Assembly (NCBI GenBank): GCA_035236585.1 | Contig: CP141136.1 | Span: 48,873,136-48,937,135, forward strand | Origin: Warburgia ugandensis | Lineage: Eukaryota > Streptophyta > Magnoliopsida > Canellales > Canellaceae | Reading direction: 5' to 3' | Length of the DNA: 64,000 nt | In this document: positions 22,677-34,047 of the stretch, one piece after another | Numbering within the stretch: the first letter of the stretch is position 1 | How the letters are laid out: each line of letters opens with the position of its first letter | The notes under the pieces: model-generated | Seen by the model: only the letters and a program-made list of their open reading frames with translations | Database searches by the model: none | Told to the model about the DNA's origin: nothing | Program-made: the position numbers and the translations under genes

Positions 22677-23862
22677 GGCATTTTGGGTCTTTTTCCATGA
22701 TTATAATATGTTATTTTTTTAATATAAAATGGCATGAAAGTCTTCAATGCTCTCATGCCTAACTTTTCTTCCCCATGACTAGCTGATCTTTGTTGACCCA
22801 TGTTTCACATGGGCTGCTGATCAAATTGGTTGTTGGGGACGTGGTGGTCCCCATGTGGGCCCCATGTGGGTCCCACATGGTGTAAAAAGTCCGTTTTGCC
22901 CTTTATGCATAAAACTTTGGGTTTTATTCCCATGATCTCGGATTTGAGTGTACTTAGTGGCGTTGGATTCGTATTTCTCAGTACATTCTAAATTTTGATG
23001 TTTCATATTTTGATTTTTGGAATATTTTGATTTTTGGGTAAAATTACTATTTTACCCCTTTTGTCCAAAAAATGAAAAACTTAAGGATTTCTCATCCGAA
23101 TTCGAAATTTGTCGTGCTTACAGTCATTTTGAAGGGTTTGCTAAGTTTAATTTCAATTTTACATGTCTTATGATTTGATTATACTTTTATAAAAAGTATA
23201 TTTTAAATAACCCTAATATTTCAGCCCGAAATATCTAAAACTCAAACTTTATTGATTTTTCTCAATCAATTTACAAAAATTGGGGTTATTACAGTAGCAA
23301 GCTACCATATGGATACTTTCCCATGTGCCTAGCTGTATCTCTCCCATTTAGCCATTGTTTCTTATTTCCACAATTTTTCTGGTCTTCAATTTGACCCTTC
23401 AATTAACCTAAAATTTATAATTATACCATAGTTAGGGTAAATTTTACAATTGTGTCGTAGCCAGTAATAAAATAGACTTTTATTTTCCAACTTATTTCTT
23501 AGAACTTCTCCAAGGGCTTTGGGTTTGGGATTAGGCTAGGACATTCCAATCCTAATTAACCTAATAATTTTTCATTTTAATGCTATTTTTAATTAAAATT
23601 ATCTTTTGGAAGTATTGCTTAAATTACTTAATGTTATCTTTAACCTCTCCTTCATTTGGAAAAACTATTTCTAATTTTGTGGGTCTTTATAACAATCACT
23701 CCATGGTTGTTTTCCTAGCATAATTCCTTGACATGCTTGCTAAATTTCCCTATTAATGGTTAAGATATATACTTATTGGCTAATTGAATAAATAAAAAAT
23801 TACCCTAATTTTAATAAATACATTGATTTATTAATTAAAATTGGATATTTACATATATTACA

Positions 23863-23878
23863 CTCCTCCCCCTATTAA
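23863..23878 (-). other. Polypurine tract
   Basis: The minus strand reads TTAATAGGGGGAGGAG directly before the LTR start TGTAATATATG. It is preceded by GGACAAAATTTT, the usual end of chromovirus pol. It would prime plus-strand DNA synthesis. Confidence 0.8.
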
Positions 23879-23919
23879 AAATTTTGTCCCCAAAATTACA
23901 TAATTATGGATCAGAAAAG

Positions 23920-24291
23920 TTAGAACAACTTTGGAAAATGCTTCCTCATATCCTCCTTAGCCTCCCAAGTGCCTCCCTCATATGAGTGACCCTGCCATAG
24001 ATACTTGATGAGGGGAATTATCTTGGTTTGCAATATCTTTTCCTTCCTATTGATGATCTGTACTGGCCACTCCTTAAATGTCCAATCAGATTGTAAGTCA
24101 GTCAATACCTGATCCAAGATATGAGTAGGATCAGTGACATATTTCCTCAACATAGAAATATGGAATACATCATGCACATCTACAAGTGAGGGAGGAAGTG
24201 CCAACCTATAGACAACTCTGCCAATCCTCTTGAGTATCTCGAACGATCCCACATATCTAGGGGTTAGCTTACCCGTCACGAAAAATCTCAC
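23920..24291 (-). pseudogene. Integrase C-terminal region with chromodomain-like tail
   Basis: An open stretch of 123 codons gives GKLTPRYVGSFEILKRIGRV near residues 7-26, YRLALPPSLVDVHDVFHISM and LRKYVTDPTH after it, then VQIINRKEKIL, VIPL-type and GGTWEAKEDMRKHFPKLF at the end. This is the GPY/F module followed by the degenerate chromodomain typical of Tekay/Del chromoviruses, which in active relatives helps target insertion to chromatin. The reading frame is intact here, unlike the rest of pol. It ends just before the polypurine tract. Confidence 0.9.
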
Positions 24292-25170
24292 TGCACCTGT
24301 GGTTGGAGATACTCTTAGACAGATGTGGTCTCTAACTTGAAACTCTAAATCTCTCCTCTTGGTATTGGCATAGCTCTTCTATCTACTACACACAACCATC
24401 ATGATCCTCTAAATCAATATCACTTTCTTTACTCACCACTCTATCAAGTCTATTTTTATGAACTATCTCTCACCAATCTTAGTCCAGCATGTCAATGTGT
24501 AGCACGATCTGCCATACAACGCCTCATATGGAGCCAGACCTATTCTTGAGTGATAGTTGCTGCTGTAGGCAAACTATATTAGTGGTAGATGCTTGTCCCA
24601 ACAACTTCTCCAATCTAGTTCATAGGCTCTCAACATATCCTCTAACATTTGAATCATCCTCTCAAACTAACCGTCAGTCTGAGGGTGAAACATTGTACTG
24701 AACCAAGTAGAGTTCCTAAGTCCCTCCTGCACACTCTACCAAAATTAGGATGTAAACTTGATATCCCTATCTGATATGATGACTAAGGGGACTCAATTCA
24801 AACTGACTATCTCCCAAATGTAGAGTTTGTCAAGGCTCTATAAGGTCTGTCCCTATCTAATGGGTTAGAAATGTGCTGACTTCGTAAGCCAATCTACTAT
24901 GGCCTAAATTGCATCATGTCCACTAGGTGTCCTAGGAAACCCAATCACAAAGTCCAACTAATGTGATCCCACTTCCAAACTAGAAGATCTATAGTCTATA
25001 GCAAACCTTTAAGACTTTGATGGTCTACCTTGACTTGCTGACATGTAATACATCGAGTTATAGCTCACCAATATCTCTCTACATTCCTGGACACCAAAAC
25101 TATCTCCTGAGATCGTGGTACATCTTTGTAGCCCCTGGATGCATGGAAAACTTAGAATGAGGAGCTATTC
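24292..25170 (-). pseudogene. Integrase zinc-binding and catalytic core (decayed)
   Basis: Minus-strand pieces include HPGATKMYHDLRRQFWCPGM (zinc-binding region), MDFVIGFPRTPSGHDAI with the first catalytic Asp, VIISDRDIKFTS with the second, FHPQTDG, ERMIQMLEDMLRAYELDWR with the catalytic Glu, and IGLAPYEALYGRSC. All three DDE residues can still be read, but many stops and frameshifts separate them. The plus-strand open frame at 24489-24701 is the complement of this region and not a gene. Confidence 0.88.
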
Positions 25171-25815
25171 TCAAGAGCTACAGTCTCAAATCTAAAATAA
25201 TTGTCACAACCAATCTACCATGAAAGCTAACTCCACCATCAGCTCCTTTCTTAAAACCCTCTCTGTCACATAATTCTTCAGTCTCACTACACAACTTCTA
25301 TACCTATATATACCTATAATATCTATTCTAAGAAGATTGATTGGATGGTAAGATTCACAATCATGTCACTTGACTTCCTACTAAGAGCATCGGCGACTAC
25401 ATTAGCCTTACTTGAGTGGCATTGAATGGTGAAGTCAAAGTCCTTAAAGTACTTTAGTCAATGTCTCTACCTCATATTGAGGTCACTGTGTGAACAAGTA
25501 CTTAGGGTAATTGTGGTTAGTAAAAACATCAAACTTCTATCAATAATGATAATGCCACCAAATCTTAAGGGAAAATATGATAGCTCCCAACTCTAAGTCA
25601 TGTGCAGGGTAGTGTTGCTCATGCTTTTTCAACTACCTCCAAGCATAAGTATAACTCTGCTGTGCTACATGAGAACTCTCTCTAGGCCCTATCTTGAGAC
25701 ATCACTATATACAATAAAATTTCCATTGCCTGAGGACGGGATAACATTGGCATTGAGGTAAGCCTCTCCTTCAACTCCAATAAGCTGCTCCAATAGCTAT
25801 CAATCTAGACAAACT
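25171..25815 (-). pseudogene. RNase H domain and connection (decayed)
   Basis: The clearest part is KDFDFTIQCHSSKANVVADALSRKS near 25380-25450; the ADALSRK motif marks the end of the Ty3/gypsy RNase H domain. The upstream part is broken by stops. Confidence 0.75.
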
Positions 25816-26330
25816 TTTTGGTCCTCCTTAGTAAGGGCAGTGTGCTTGAAGAGTGCTTGAAATAGTCCTCAAGTGCTCTTTATGCTCCTTCATGCTACTC
25901 GAGTATACAAGTATATTGTTAACAAACCCAAACATGAACTTGTCCAGATAATCTCTAAACACCCTATTCATCAAGTCCATGAATGTAGCTGGTGCATTTG
26001 TCAACCAGAATGACATCACCATGAACTCGTAGTGGCCATATCAAGTTCTAAATGCTACCTTGAGGATATCCTCATCTCGAATCCTCAACTAGTAATTTCT
26101 TGTCCTTAGGTCGACCTTAGAGAAAACCTTGACTAACTGTAACTGATCAAATAAATCATTGATCCATGGTACTGGGTACTTATTCTTCATTGTGACCCCC
26201 TCAATACCTTGTAGTCTACACATAACCTCAAGGAGCCATCCTTTTCTTGACAAACTAAATGGGAGCTCCCCATGGAGAAACACAAGGATGTATTAAGCCT
26301 TGATCTAGAAACTCTTATAACTGCACCTTT
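25816..26330 (-). pseudogene. Reverse transcriptase (decayed)
   Basis: One open part (26089-26283) reads VTMKNKYPVPWINDLFDQLQ and VFSKVDLRTRNY, covering the fingers and the first catalytic Asp. The next (25828-26022) reads [20 protein letters not shown], then [11 protein letters not shown], where the catalytic FIDD/YVDD motif has become VNN. The enzyme would be inactive. The stretch between the two parts is frame-shifted. Confidence 0.9.
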
Positions 26331-26985
26331 AGCTCCTTGAATTTTGTTGGAGTCATACAATAAGGAGTCATGGAAATAGGAGTCACTCCAGACAATAACT
26401 CAATAGTGAAGTCCATTTCTCTCCTAGGTGGTAACCCTACCAACTCATATGGGAATACATACCTATTATCACACACCACATCAATCTCCTTAATGCAAGG
26501 GTGTTTGTTCCTCCTGCACCTCTACATAGGCCAAGTAAGCCTAACAACTACTAGACATAAGGCATGCTGCTCTCATCGCTGGGATGATACTCATGCCTAC
26601 AACATCTAATCTTCCCTTAAAACATAGCAACTTGAAGTCTATGGCATATAGAACTACCTGCTTCTTACTACATGCAACTATAGCTCCATGCTTGGCCAAC
26701 TAGTCCATGCCTAATATAATATCCCATCATCTCCAACATAATGAGATCTACACTCACCTTCTATTAGCGATAACCATAGGTAGATCCTGGATGAACTCCA
26801 TACTATCATTGATTCACTATCGGCATGCTAACCTCTAATAGAAATCCTATTCTACTCAATGGAACATCCATACATTCAACAAATCTATATCAGATGAAAG
26901 AAAGTGTGGATCTAGGATTAATAAGCACACATGCATATCTATTTGCAATGAGAAGAGTAAGTTCAACTATGAGGTGAACACTCAC
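26331..26985 (-). pseudogene. Protease and linker to RT (decayed)
   Basis: The minus strand gives INPRSTLSFI, where active relatives have DSGSTHSFIS, so the protease aspartate is lost. Then follow RFVECMDVPLSRIGF, DIILGMD (a conserved retropepsin motif) and MRAACLMSSS with AYLAYVEVQEE, the usual linker before RT. Stops are frequent. Confidence 0.8.
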
Positions 26986-27850
26986 CCCTGACTCTAGGTG
27001 GCTAGTCACGTTGAGGTGCCTAATCTCATCCCTGATCTTGTCGTGCCTATCTTACTTAATTGGCTCTGGGATAATCTCATGCCATGTGGCCTAGTTGTCC
27101 ACAATGCAAACATCAACCTAGTCCAAAACAAGGCTAGCTTGGATGGTGATGCTGACACCTCTGGTATAAGCCTTGATCATGCCTCTACCTCTAGGCGGAC
27201 CTAATGCTGGCTGAGCTAGTTGTGCAGACATGCTCCTAGTAGTAAACTTTTTCTTCCTAACTCCTTCCAATGGCTTAGGGCCAACAAATTTTCCCTTGTC
27301 CCATTTAGATCTCTTAACTCGTGCTCCAAGATAGATGTAAGCTCCATAGTCCATGCTACAGTAGTGAGCTATGAGGTCGAAATCTGGTGCTTTAGATTGA
27401 AGTTTAGCCCCTGCACAAATTTCTGGGCCACCCTCTACTCTGTAGAACACACATCTAGCCAAACCTACACATTCAAGAGAAGTCCACCTCATACTAAGAT
27501 ACTATCTTCATGCCTTACATGAGTGTCGAAAAGTGTACCTCCATCTTCTATTGAAGATGTGGAGGAACAAATCTATTTGTAAAGACGACCTTGAAGTCAA
27601 CCCAAGCAATCACGTCAATACCCTCAAAGAAACTTATCCTAATAGTCACCATCACTATGCTGCATTGCCTATAAGAGAAAATGTGGCCACTACTACTTAG
27701 CAATCCTCCGGTATTGCCATCACTTGAATGATCTTCTGCACGTTGAACAGTTACGTATCCGCTACCTTAGGCCCATCTCTACCTAAGAACTTAGGAGTAA
27801 TTCTCCTAAATATATCAATAAGGTTATCCACTAGGGGACATCCCTCTCCC
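26986..27850 (-). pseudogene. Gag region with zinc knuckle (decayed)
   Basis: Near 27060-27100 the minus strand gives HCGQLGHMA, stop, DYP: a CCHC zinc knuckle with its first and last cysteines lost. Further upstream, DIFRRITPKFLGRDGPKVAD near 27740-27830 matches the start of the gag core, and ATFSLIGNAA then W motifs follow. An open frame (27118-27492, 124 codons) covers the basic, Pro/Gly-rich part before the knuckle. The plus-strand frame at 27220-27522 is its complement. Confidence 0.75.
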
Positions 27851-28157
27851 TTTGAATCGACTATCTCATTTGCAATCCACATGAAAGTCAAGGCTCCCAA
27901 TCTCTATGTCATCCTCTAGAGTAAGAGATCGACGATGTCATTAGCTAGATCACCTTAGGCTCTCCTGCCGCCCTCGGCCCAGTGGTGATGGCAAGCCCGC
28001 ACTATGTATCCATGGAGGCATATGAAAATAATCAAGATTCTAATAAGACTTCTTTCCTAATAGTTATAACTAAGATCGTTACCTATGTCTAGGACAACCC
28101 TCCTAATTGTGGAAACATTGATCTTTAGTGACTCTTACTGTGATTAGTATGGCATGT

Positions 28158-28169
28158 ACTCGAATACCA
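28158..28169 (-). other. Decayed primer-binding site, tRNA-iMet type
   Basis: ACTCGAATACCA corresponds to GCTCTGATACCA, the reverse complement of the iMet primer site. The LTR border TGTAAAATCCC follows at 28175. This confirms the minus orientation of gag and pol. Confidence 0.6.
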
Positions 28170-28174
28170 AAATT

Positions 28175-29500
28175 TGTAAAATCCCATTTTGTACAAACAT
28201 TTGCCAATTTTTAAGTTTAGAAAGAAATGGAAATTTTCTCATTTTAGAAAACTTGATCAAAGGGATAATATATATGTAATTTTGAGAAATTCATCAACTT
28301 CTTCTAGGGATTTAGGGAAAAACCTCCACATACATGTAAAATAATAGTCTTCTAACCTAAGAATGGTTAGAGATACATGCCATAGGACAGCCCATACTAT
28401 CACAACTAAAGTCACACATACCATTCAAATAAATAGAACAGTCCATATTTATAGCCATCCCACAAGCCAACAGAAGTTAAGTTATATGTAGTACCAAGTT
28501 GCAATCCTATACATGGATTCTATCAAATAACTATGTCATAAGTATTCTCATCTCACATCTACACTAGTACTTTCGCCTTCCCTAGGTCTCTTGCAGTCGA
28601 GCTACCTGCTATGTCACCTAAAATGTTAGTTGTAGGGGAGTGAGCAAAACGACTCCTCAAGATAGAAAGAAAAACTATTACAAGTTGGAATGCCTAAAAT
28701 AGGGCATACAATAGCATACGTGTATGTATGTATACCTAGTTTCTGAAAATGAGAAGTCATGACATGTAAAATAAAGATGCAGAAAGAAAAACTAGTGATC
28801 TCAAATCATTAGAAATGTCTAGAAGAATTTGATAAGTCTGTCAATCTAATGTGCTCCAAATAGCTAAAACATAACCAAGGTGCATAGCCCTCAGTTGGCA
28901 ATGCACAAATCCATGCCCAAGTCATCATGGAAAATAGATCACTTCATATTACAATGGCATACAATCCTACCAGTAGGGATGCATCAGTGATGTACAATCC
29001 TACCACAAGGGAACAATGGTTTTAGCTCTCGAGAATGACAGACATGCCTAGCACACTATTATCACATAGACACCCATGCTCATAAGGCCCTCCCATCCCC
29101 CATTGGTGACTACTGTGGCCTCTATGTTGGCTCTTGGATACCCTCATGACCATGACTCACTGGATTTCATTATGGCTACTAGGCTACCACTCAGAGCACC
29201 TCCCCATGAGAAGGTACTCCTATGGCCTGTCGTCTCCATCATAGGGCTAGTATCAATCTCATTTTAGAGGTAGGTGGACAACTGCACGTCATTGGGTAAG
29301 GTCTCCAAGACTTACAGCTGACTCATATAGTGCACCTGCTAACTGATTCAAGTCTCATGACACTCTAGGAGCACCTACTAAAACCTCAATGAAAAATCCA
29401 TAACTCATGGCTCATAAAAATTCATAGTTTACAGCTCATGAAAATCCATATCTCACAGCTTACCAAGTATTGATGAAAATAATGTCTCTATGCTCTTGGC
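28175..29500 (-). mobile_element. 5' LTR of the minus-strand element (truncated)
   Basis: It aligns by eye with the other LTR from 16764 to about 17740, sharing ATAATAGTCTTCTAACCTAA and TAGAGATACATGCCA. A short local repeat CAATCCTACCA-AGGGA-CA occurs at 28963 and 29000. The similarity fades after about 29230, and the U3 part is missing. The plus-strand frame 29076-29267 is not a gene. Confidence 0.65.
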
Positions 29501-29906
29501 CAATTCTGCAGATCCATCATTCCAAATAATGGGAAGAAGCCGAATCATGATGCGATCATGAGTCATGCATTGTATCCTATTCTCATAGTATTAGATGCTT
29601 TGATAATCCCACTATTAACTTATAGTATGTCTTGATGTTGTCCTCTTATTGAAGTTTATGGGCTAGACATCTACCTAAAGAGAACATGTATATTTATTTC
29701 TATCTATAGTGTTTGGGTATTTAATATGTTAATGGTCCTTCTTTGGTTGGTAGCTTATCTACTTCAGTGTAGGTCATGCCTTTCTTGTATTATCCCTTTT
29801 TACCATTTGAGTTTATTTACTTAGTTATGTCTCTAAATGACTAAGTGTTCATGTAATGTAGAAGAGTGTGAACCTTTATTATGTTCTTAACCTCATGTCA
29901 ATACCA
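29501..29906. other. No recognised feature
   Basis: AT-rich sequence between the truncated LTR and the next LTR start at 29907. It may be a decayed end of the element or older host DNA. Confidence 0.35.
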
Positions 29907-30284
29907 TGTGGCAACCCAGGTTTTTGAAATACATTTTTGTTATTTATTTTCAAATGGTGGCTGACCAATTTTGCAAAATTTTTGAAAACTTAAGCAGTGA
30001 AAATATTTTCTTTGAAATTCTTTTCATAAAACTCGAATGCCACATTTCACTCACATATACATACATAATCTTTTACACAACATATGTTTCCAAAGAAACT
30101 CATTTTATTAAAATTGCAGGATCCATCCAATGGTTCACATACGCAGCCCCCTTATTACATCTGATGTCCAAAATACACAAATCAAAAATACAATCCTATC
30201 TTTCCGCAATCATACATAGTCTTAATCAATAGTATGGTCTTCGTATTCCCTTGCTGTATCCCTCCATTCCTTCCTTTCTATATC

Positions 30285-30322
30285 TGAGATATTGTAAATA
30301 TTCAAACATTTACAATATCTCA
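30285..30322. promoter_or_regulatory. Perfect 15-bp stem-loop in the LTR
   Basis: TGAGATATTGTAAAT (30285-30299) pairs exactly with ATTTACAATATCTCA (30308-30322) around an 8-base loop. It is followed by AAGCTATGCTT, part of the second small hairpin. This is the best-preserved copy of the family's stem-loop. Confidence 0.65.
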
Positions 30323-31119
30323 ATAAGCTATGCTTGGTAGGGGATTCAAGAAACATATGGAATCATATAATTCAAAAGTAAAATATTCATAACCATCATA
30401 TTCCATACGAGTCACATAAGTCAATTTCCATGAGTCATACCATATATGATCATTTTATCATATAATTCATCATGTAAGATAATTCCAAACCACTCAACAC
30501 TACATCATATATATATATATATATGTATATATATACGGTCAAAAACTGTGAAAAATAGTTAATATCTCAAACATCAATAGTCACACTTAGACACACTAAG
30601 TTGATCAATCATCCAGACTCTGTTAGAAATACTCCCTCATTTGGGCAACATTGGTAATCAACGATTACCCGCCATCTCATCATCCCATATCATAAGGCAT
30701 CTAACTATGCCATGCATCTTAATGCAAAAATACTCAAAGGATTAGCATGCTTACAATCTGATCCATACAGCACACTTAGATAACTGCCACATGCACCATC
30801 GATACCATAGTGGAAAATTTATGTCATTGCCTGTATGGGGAGACAGGACTTTCACAGTAAAGGCCTTCCCATAATTGCCCCACCCAAGTGTCAACCTCTC
30901 TTTAGGCTAAGTATCTATCGTATTATCAATTTTGGAAAGTGGGTGGCTAGACCCTCATAACTCTCCTAGCATAGCATTTCCAAGCTTATGCCTGTTTAAA
31001 ACAAAACCACAAGCCTCCTTGCTTGTATATAATGTAATTTTTGTACATATCAGATGATCTATTTATATCATTATCCTAGTATTTTGCATACTTATACTGA
31101 GGATATGATTTTACTTAAG

Positions 31120-31325
31120 TTTAGGGATCACCATTTACTATGAATGATACCAATGTTCATTTAGGGATAATCATTTATTATAAATGATACACATTTTCTT
31201 TGATTTGATATTCATGTACCAAAATTATTATTAAGTGTAAGGGTAATCATTTGATACAAATGATACCCATGATTGTTTTGTTCTTATCTAAGTTTAGGGG
31301 TGATCATTTCCTATAAATGACACCC
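31120..31325. repeat. Irregular tandem repeat around ATGATACC
   Basis: Four copies of a unit like TTTAGGGATCATCATTT-(ATAA)-ATGATACCCA occur at about 31120, 31158, 31239 and 31297, with irregular spacing. Two similar units occur at 61695-61775 in the related LTR at the end of the window. Confidence 0.6.
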
Positions 31326-32314
31326 AAGTTCTTATAAGGTATTTCATCTTATTTCAAGTGATCATTTCTAACTTATATTCATCATCTATGATTCAAATGC
31401 GACTTAGCATATTATCATTCTTATGCATTCATCATAATTCATTTCTATAATTTTATGCAGAACAACAATTTCATAGACCATAGATCTTGTATTCTTAAAG
31501 TTCTACCAACCTTCATGTAATGATCCATCCCTTCAGATCTTCCATGATCCTAATCACATGTAATTTGTAAATCCATAAATACTATCATTATTTGTACAAC
31601 TTGGATAATTTTATATTTTTTTATCATATCTATATTCTTTGTCTAATCTTGTCCTTTGATATAAAGGATATAGATCTTGTATCCTATCATCTATATCATC
31701 TATCTTCCTCAAATAGTGTTTCTCCTATTGATCCATAGATCTGACAATTAGAATGATCTTCTGATCTATTAGATCTAAGTATTTTCTATTTCTAAGTTTT
31801 TTTGTATTCCTTTCTTTGATCCTAATCTTTCATAGATCCTTTGATCAACAATTTATACTTGTTAATAAAGATCAAGGGCTTAGATCTTCTATCATCTAGT
31901 TTTTCTTTAGTCTAAGTTTAGTTGTTTGATCATCCCTAATGAGGATGATCTTGGTTTTCTTCCTTGAATCATATTTGATCAAGGGTTTGGATTATCTAAT
32001 CTAATGAACTAGATTTGATCTAAAACATACATATATAGATAATATTAGAAAACAACATTAGGATTCTTATTGTTCTTGATCATTCAAGATCCCCTTATGG
32101 ATCTTGTTTGATCTTGATTATCTTACTTACCATTTTGATTAAGATTAGATATTTTACTATCCTTTTATTATCTTGTTATTATTATTCAACCAGTCAATGT
32201 TTTACTGGTTGTAGATAACTTATTTTATCCTAAGTCTAGAGAGCTTCTCTTATTTCCAATTGACTAAGGCTTACCAGTTACAGGCTGCTCAAAGAGTGGT
32301 TAATTAATTCTCAT

Positions 32315-32455
32315 CTAAGGTGGCGTTTAGACCTCACAAATGTCACTAAAAGGCAGGGAAGAGTGAGGCTCTATTAGAGAACCCCTTTAAACACAATGTT
32401 CAGCATCCACTGGAGCGGCCTTAACTCAACGTTCCATAAGATTCCTATGAGCATT
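32315..32455 (-). promoter_or_regulatory. Conserved LTR block (second copy)
   Basis: Matches 20861-21002, including GGCGTTTAGACCTCACAAA, GAGGCTCTATTAGAGAACCC and CCATAAGATTCCTATGAGC. Confidence 0.5.
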
Positions 32456-34047
32456 AAACCCTAAGTACTCTTGCTATTTGATTTTAATTTAAATCCATGA
32501 ACATTTAAAATGTCATTCATGGAGGTTCATTATTCTCCTAATTTGGACCTAGGAAATGATATTCTACTAACTATAGCCCTTATTATCATTAAGTTCATGT
32601 ACTTCTTTCATTGTAAATGTCCATATCTATCGATCTTTCATTAATTACATTTTTCATGTAATTTACATAATATGAAAGCCTAAAGGATTAAATTTAACAA
32701 TTAATCTACTAAGCAAATGAAAGACATTTACAATAACATTCAATAATTCAAATGAACATTTAACATGCCATAACTGTTCATCATGATCCAACGGTCATCT
32801 TTGATTTCTATTCATTTTTCATCTCATTTAGGGTTTAGATCTTAATCTTTCATATTCCTTTAGATCTAACACATTTTATTTAATGTAATTTTATCACTAT
32901 ATCATTGATGCATCTCATCACATGATCTGATCCTTCTTGATCCAACCAATCAAGAAAATCTTAAGCCATTTTATCAAAATTAAGGGCATAGATCTCAATC
33001 TATCCCAAATTTGCTTCATCAGGTCCATGAATCCATATGATCTTAACTTTATGTCATCATCCAAATACATCCACACAATCCCATCATCCTTGATCAAACT
33101 GATCAATTTGATCAAGGAGATTACCATTTATTTTTATGAATTTTGCTCTTTTTAAGGGTCAAGATCTTAAGATTGGCCAAATCAGTTACATCAAACCCAT
33201 TTATTCAAGTTATTACATCATTAGATTATCATCCAAATTGATTTAAATGGTTTGATTATCCCAGATCTTATAGATCAAGGATGTTAGGACCATTATTTCT
33301 TAAAAACAAAAAGTTTCACCAATTAAAACTATGATTTTATTAGTTCAGTTGGTTTTCCTCATCAATAGAAATCCAACACAACTTTTTGATCTCAATTTGG
33401 AGTCAAAATGAGATTAGAATTCCATTTTTAAAGTTTCAGCCTGTTTGAATGGCTGAAATTGATTTGTACGGTTTTTGTCCAATTACTCGATCCAGGGATA
33501 CATAATTTTTACTATGATCACTATTATTGAGGTTTTGGGACCTCTTGAATCCATCCATCAGTTCAAATTTCCATTTTAAAGCCATCTTAAACATGATCCT
33601 CAATTGGTAGAAGAGATTTTAGCATATATTCCATATAATATTATTCAAAACACAACTTAAATTTTATATAACATAAGAAATTCATAAAAACTTTCAGATC
33701 TAAAATCAGAGCTAAAATGAGCTCTCAATTGAAGAAATAAGATTTTAGTACATAAATACACTGTTCAAATCATGTATGAGGAACGTGACAAAATAGAGGG
33801 TGCCCCATGTCATGTTACTAGTGAAAACAAGTGATGCGAAGCAGTGATTGGCTATCGGCGAGATAGTCCAGATCTAAATCATCAAATCACCTAACACCCG
33901 ATCACCCTCCATTCCTTAATATCAAGGGCTAAGATCACGTCTCCTGGCGTTTTTGGGCCTTAGAAACTCATCCAACGACTGAGAGAGAAAGAGGGAAAGA
34001 AGGAGGAAATAGGGAACAAGGGAATGAAGAAAGAATCAAAGGCGAAT

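Larger units (their letters stand above)
18857..23293 (-). mobile_element. Solo LTR, 4437 bp, with target duplication GTAGC
   Basis: The left border reads GGTAGC/TGTGACGACCCGGG and the right border GGGGTTATTACA/GTAGCAAGC, with GTAGC at 18852-18856 and 23294-23298. On the minus strand it begins TGTAATAACCCCAATTTT and ends GACGTCACA-like (...GGGTCGTCACA). No internal region is present. It carries the family marks: hairpins at 19264-19305, a block at 20861-21002, GATC-rich stretches, and a TATA box at 22669-22676. At 4.4 kb it is unusually long for a plant LTR. Frames at 18829, 19183, 19749 and 22821 are not genes. Confidence 0.94.
16764..23862 (-). mobile_element. 3' LTR of the minus-strand element (interrupted at 18857-23293)
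   Basis: On the minus strand the LTR starts TGTAATATATG at 23862, directly after a polypurine tract, and ends at 16764 with the complement of TGTATGATCCC. The end matches the primer-site-proximal end of the other LTR (28175, TGTAAAATCCC). The segment 16790-17240 closely matches 28190-28640. The middle part (17740-18856 and 23299-23850) is seen only here because the partner LTR is truncated. The open frame at 17739-18029 lies inside and has no domain. Confidence 0.72.
16764..29500 (-). mobile_element. Ty3/gypsy chromovirus-type element, minus strand, degenerate, with a nested solo LTR
   Basis: The order on the minus strand is: 5' LTR (28175 rightwards, truncated), primer site (about 28158-28169), gag, protease, RT, RNase H, integrase, polypurine tract (23863-23878), 3' LTR (23862 down to 16764). 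The two LTRs align by eye over 16764-17740 and 28175-29230. The 3' LTR is interrupted by the 4,437-bp solo LTR at 18857-23293; without it the LTR is about 2.66 kb. The integrase C-terminal extension is of the chromodomain-like Tekay/Del type. The right LTR lacks its U3 part, so no outer target duplication can be confirmed. Every domain contains stops. Confidence 0.8.
29907..34047 (-). mobile_element. Truncated long LTR (family of the 18857-23293 solo LTR)
   Basis: The segment starts TGTGGCAACCCAGG and follows the order of the 18857 solo LTR: hairpins (30285-30353), the block near 30830 with GCCTTCCCATAATTGCC, GATC-rich stretches, and the conserved block at 32315-32455. It stops in the region that would lie just before the TATA box; at about 34048 an Athila/Tat-type LTR begins. 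The lost end means that no target duplication can be checked; the 5 bases before the start are TACCA. Frames at 29906, 32918 and 32937 are inside and not genes. Confidence 0.82.

Noticed and set aside
27220-27522. 100-codon plus-strand frame
   Set aside because: It is the complement of gag sequence on the minus strand.
30503-30535. Short (TA)n run, also at 37286-37304 and 62489-62504
   Set aside because: Ordinary AT microsatellites without further structure.
32918-33155. Overlapping frames on opposite strands
   Set aside because: They sit in the GATC-rich part of an LTR, where palindromic words keep both strands open.
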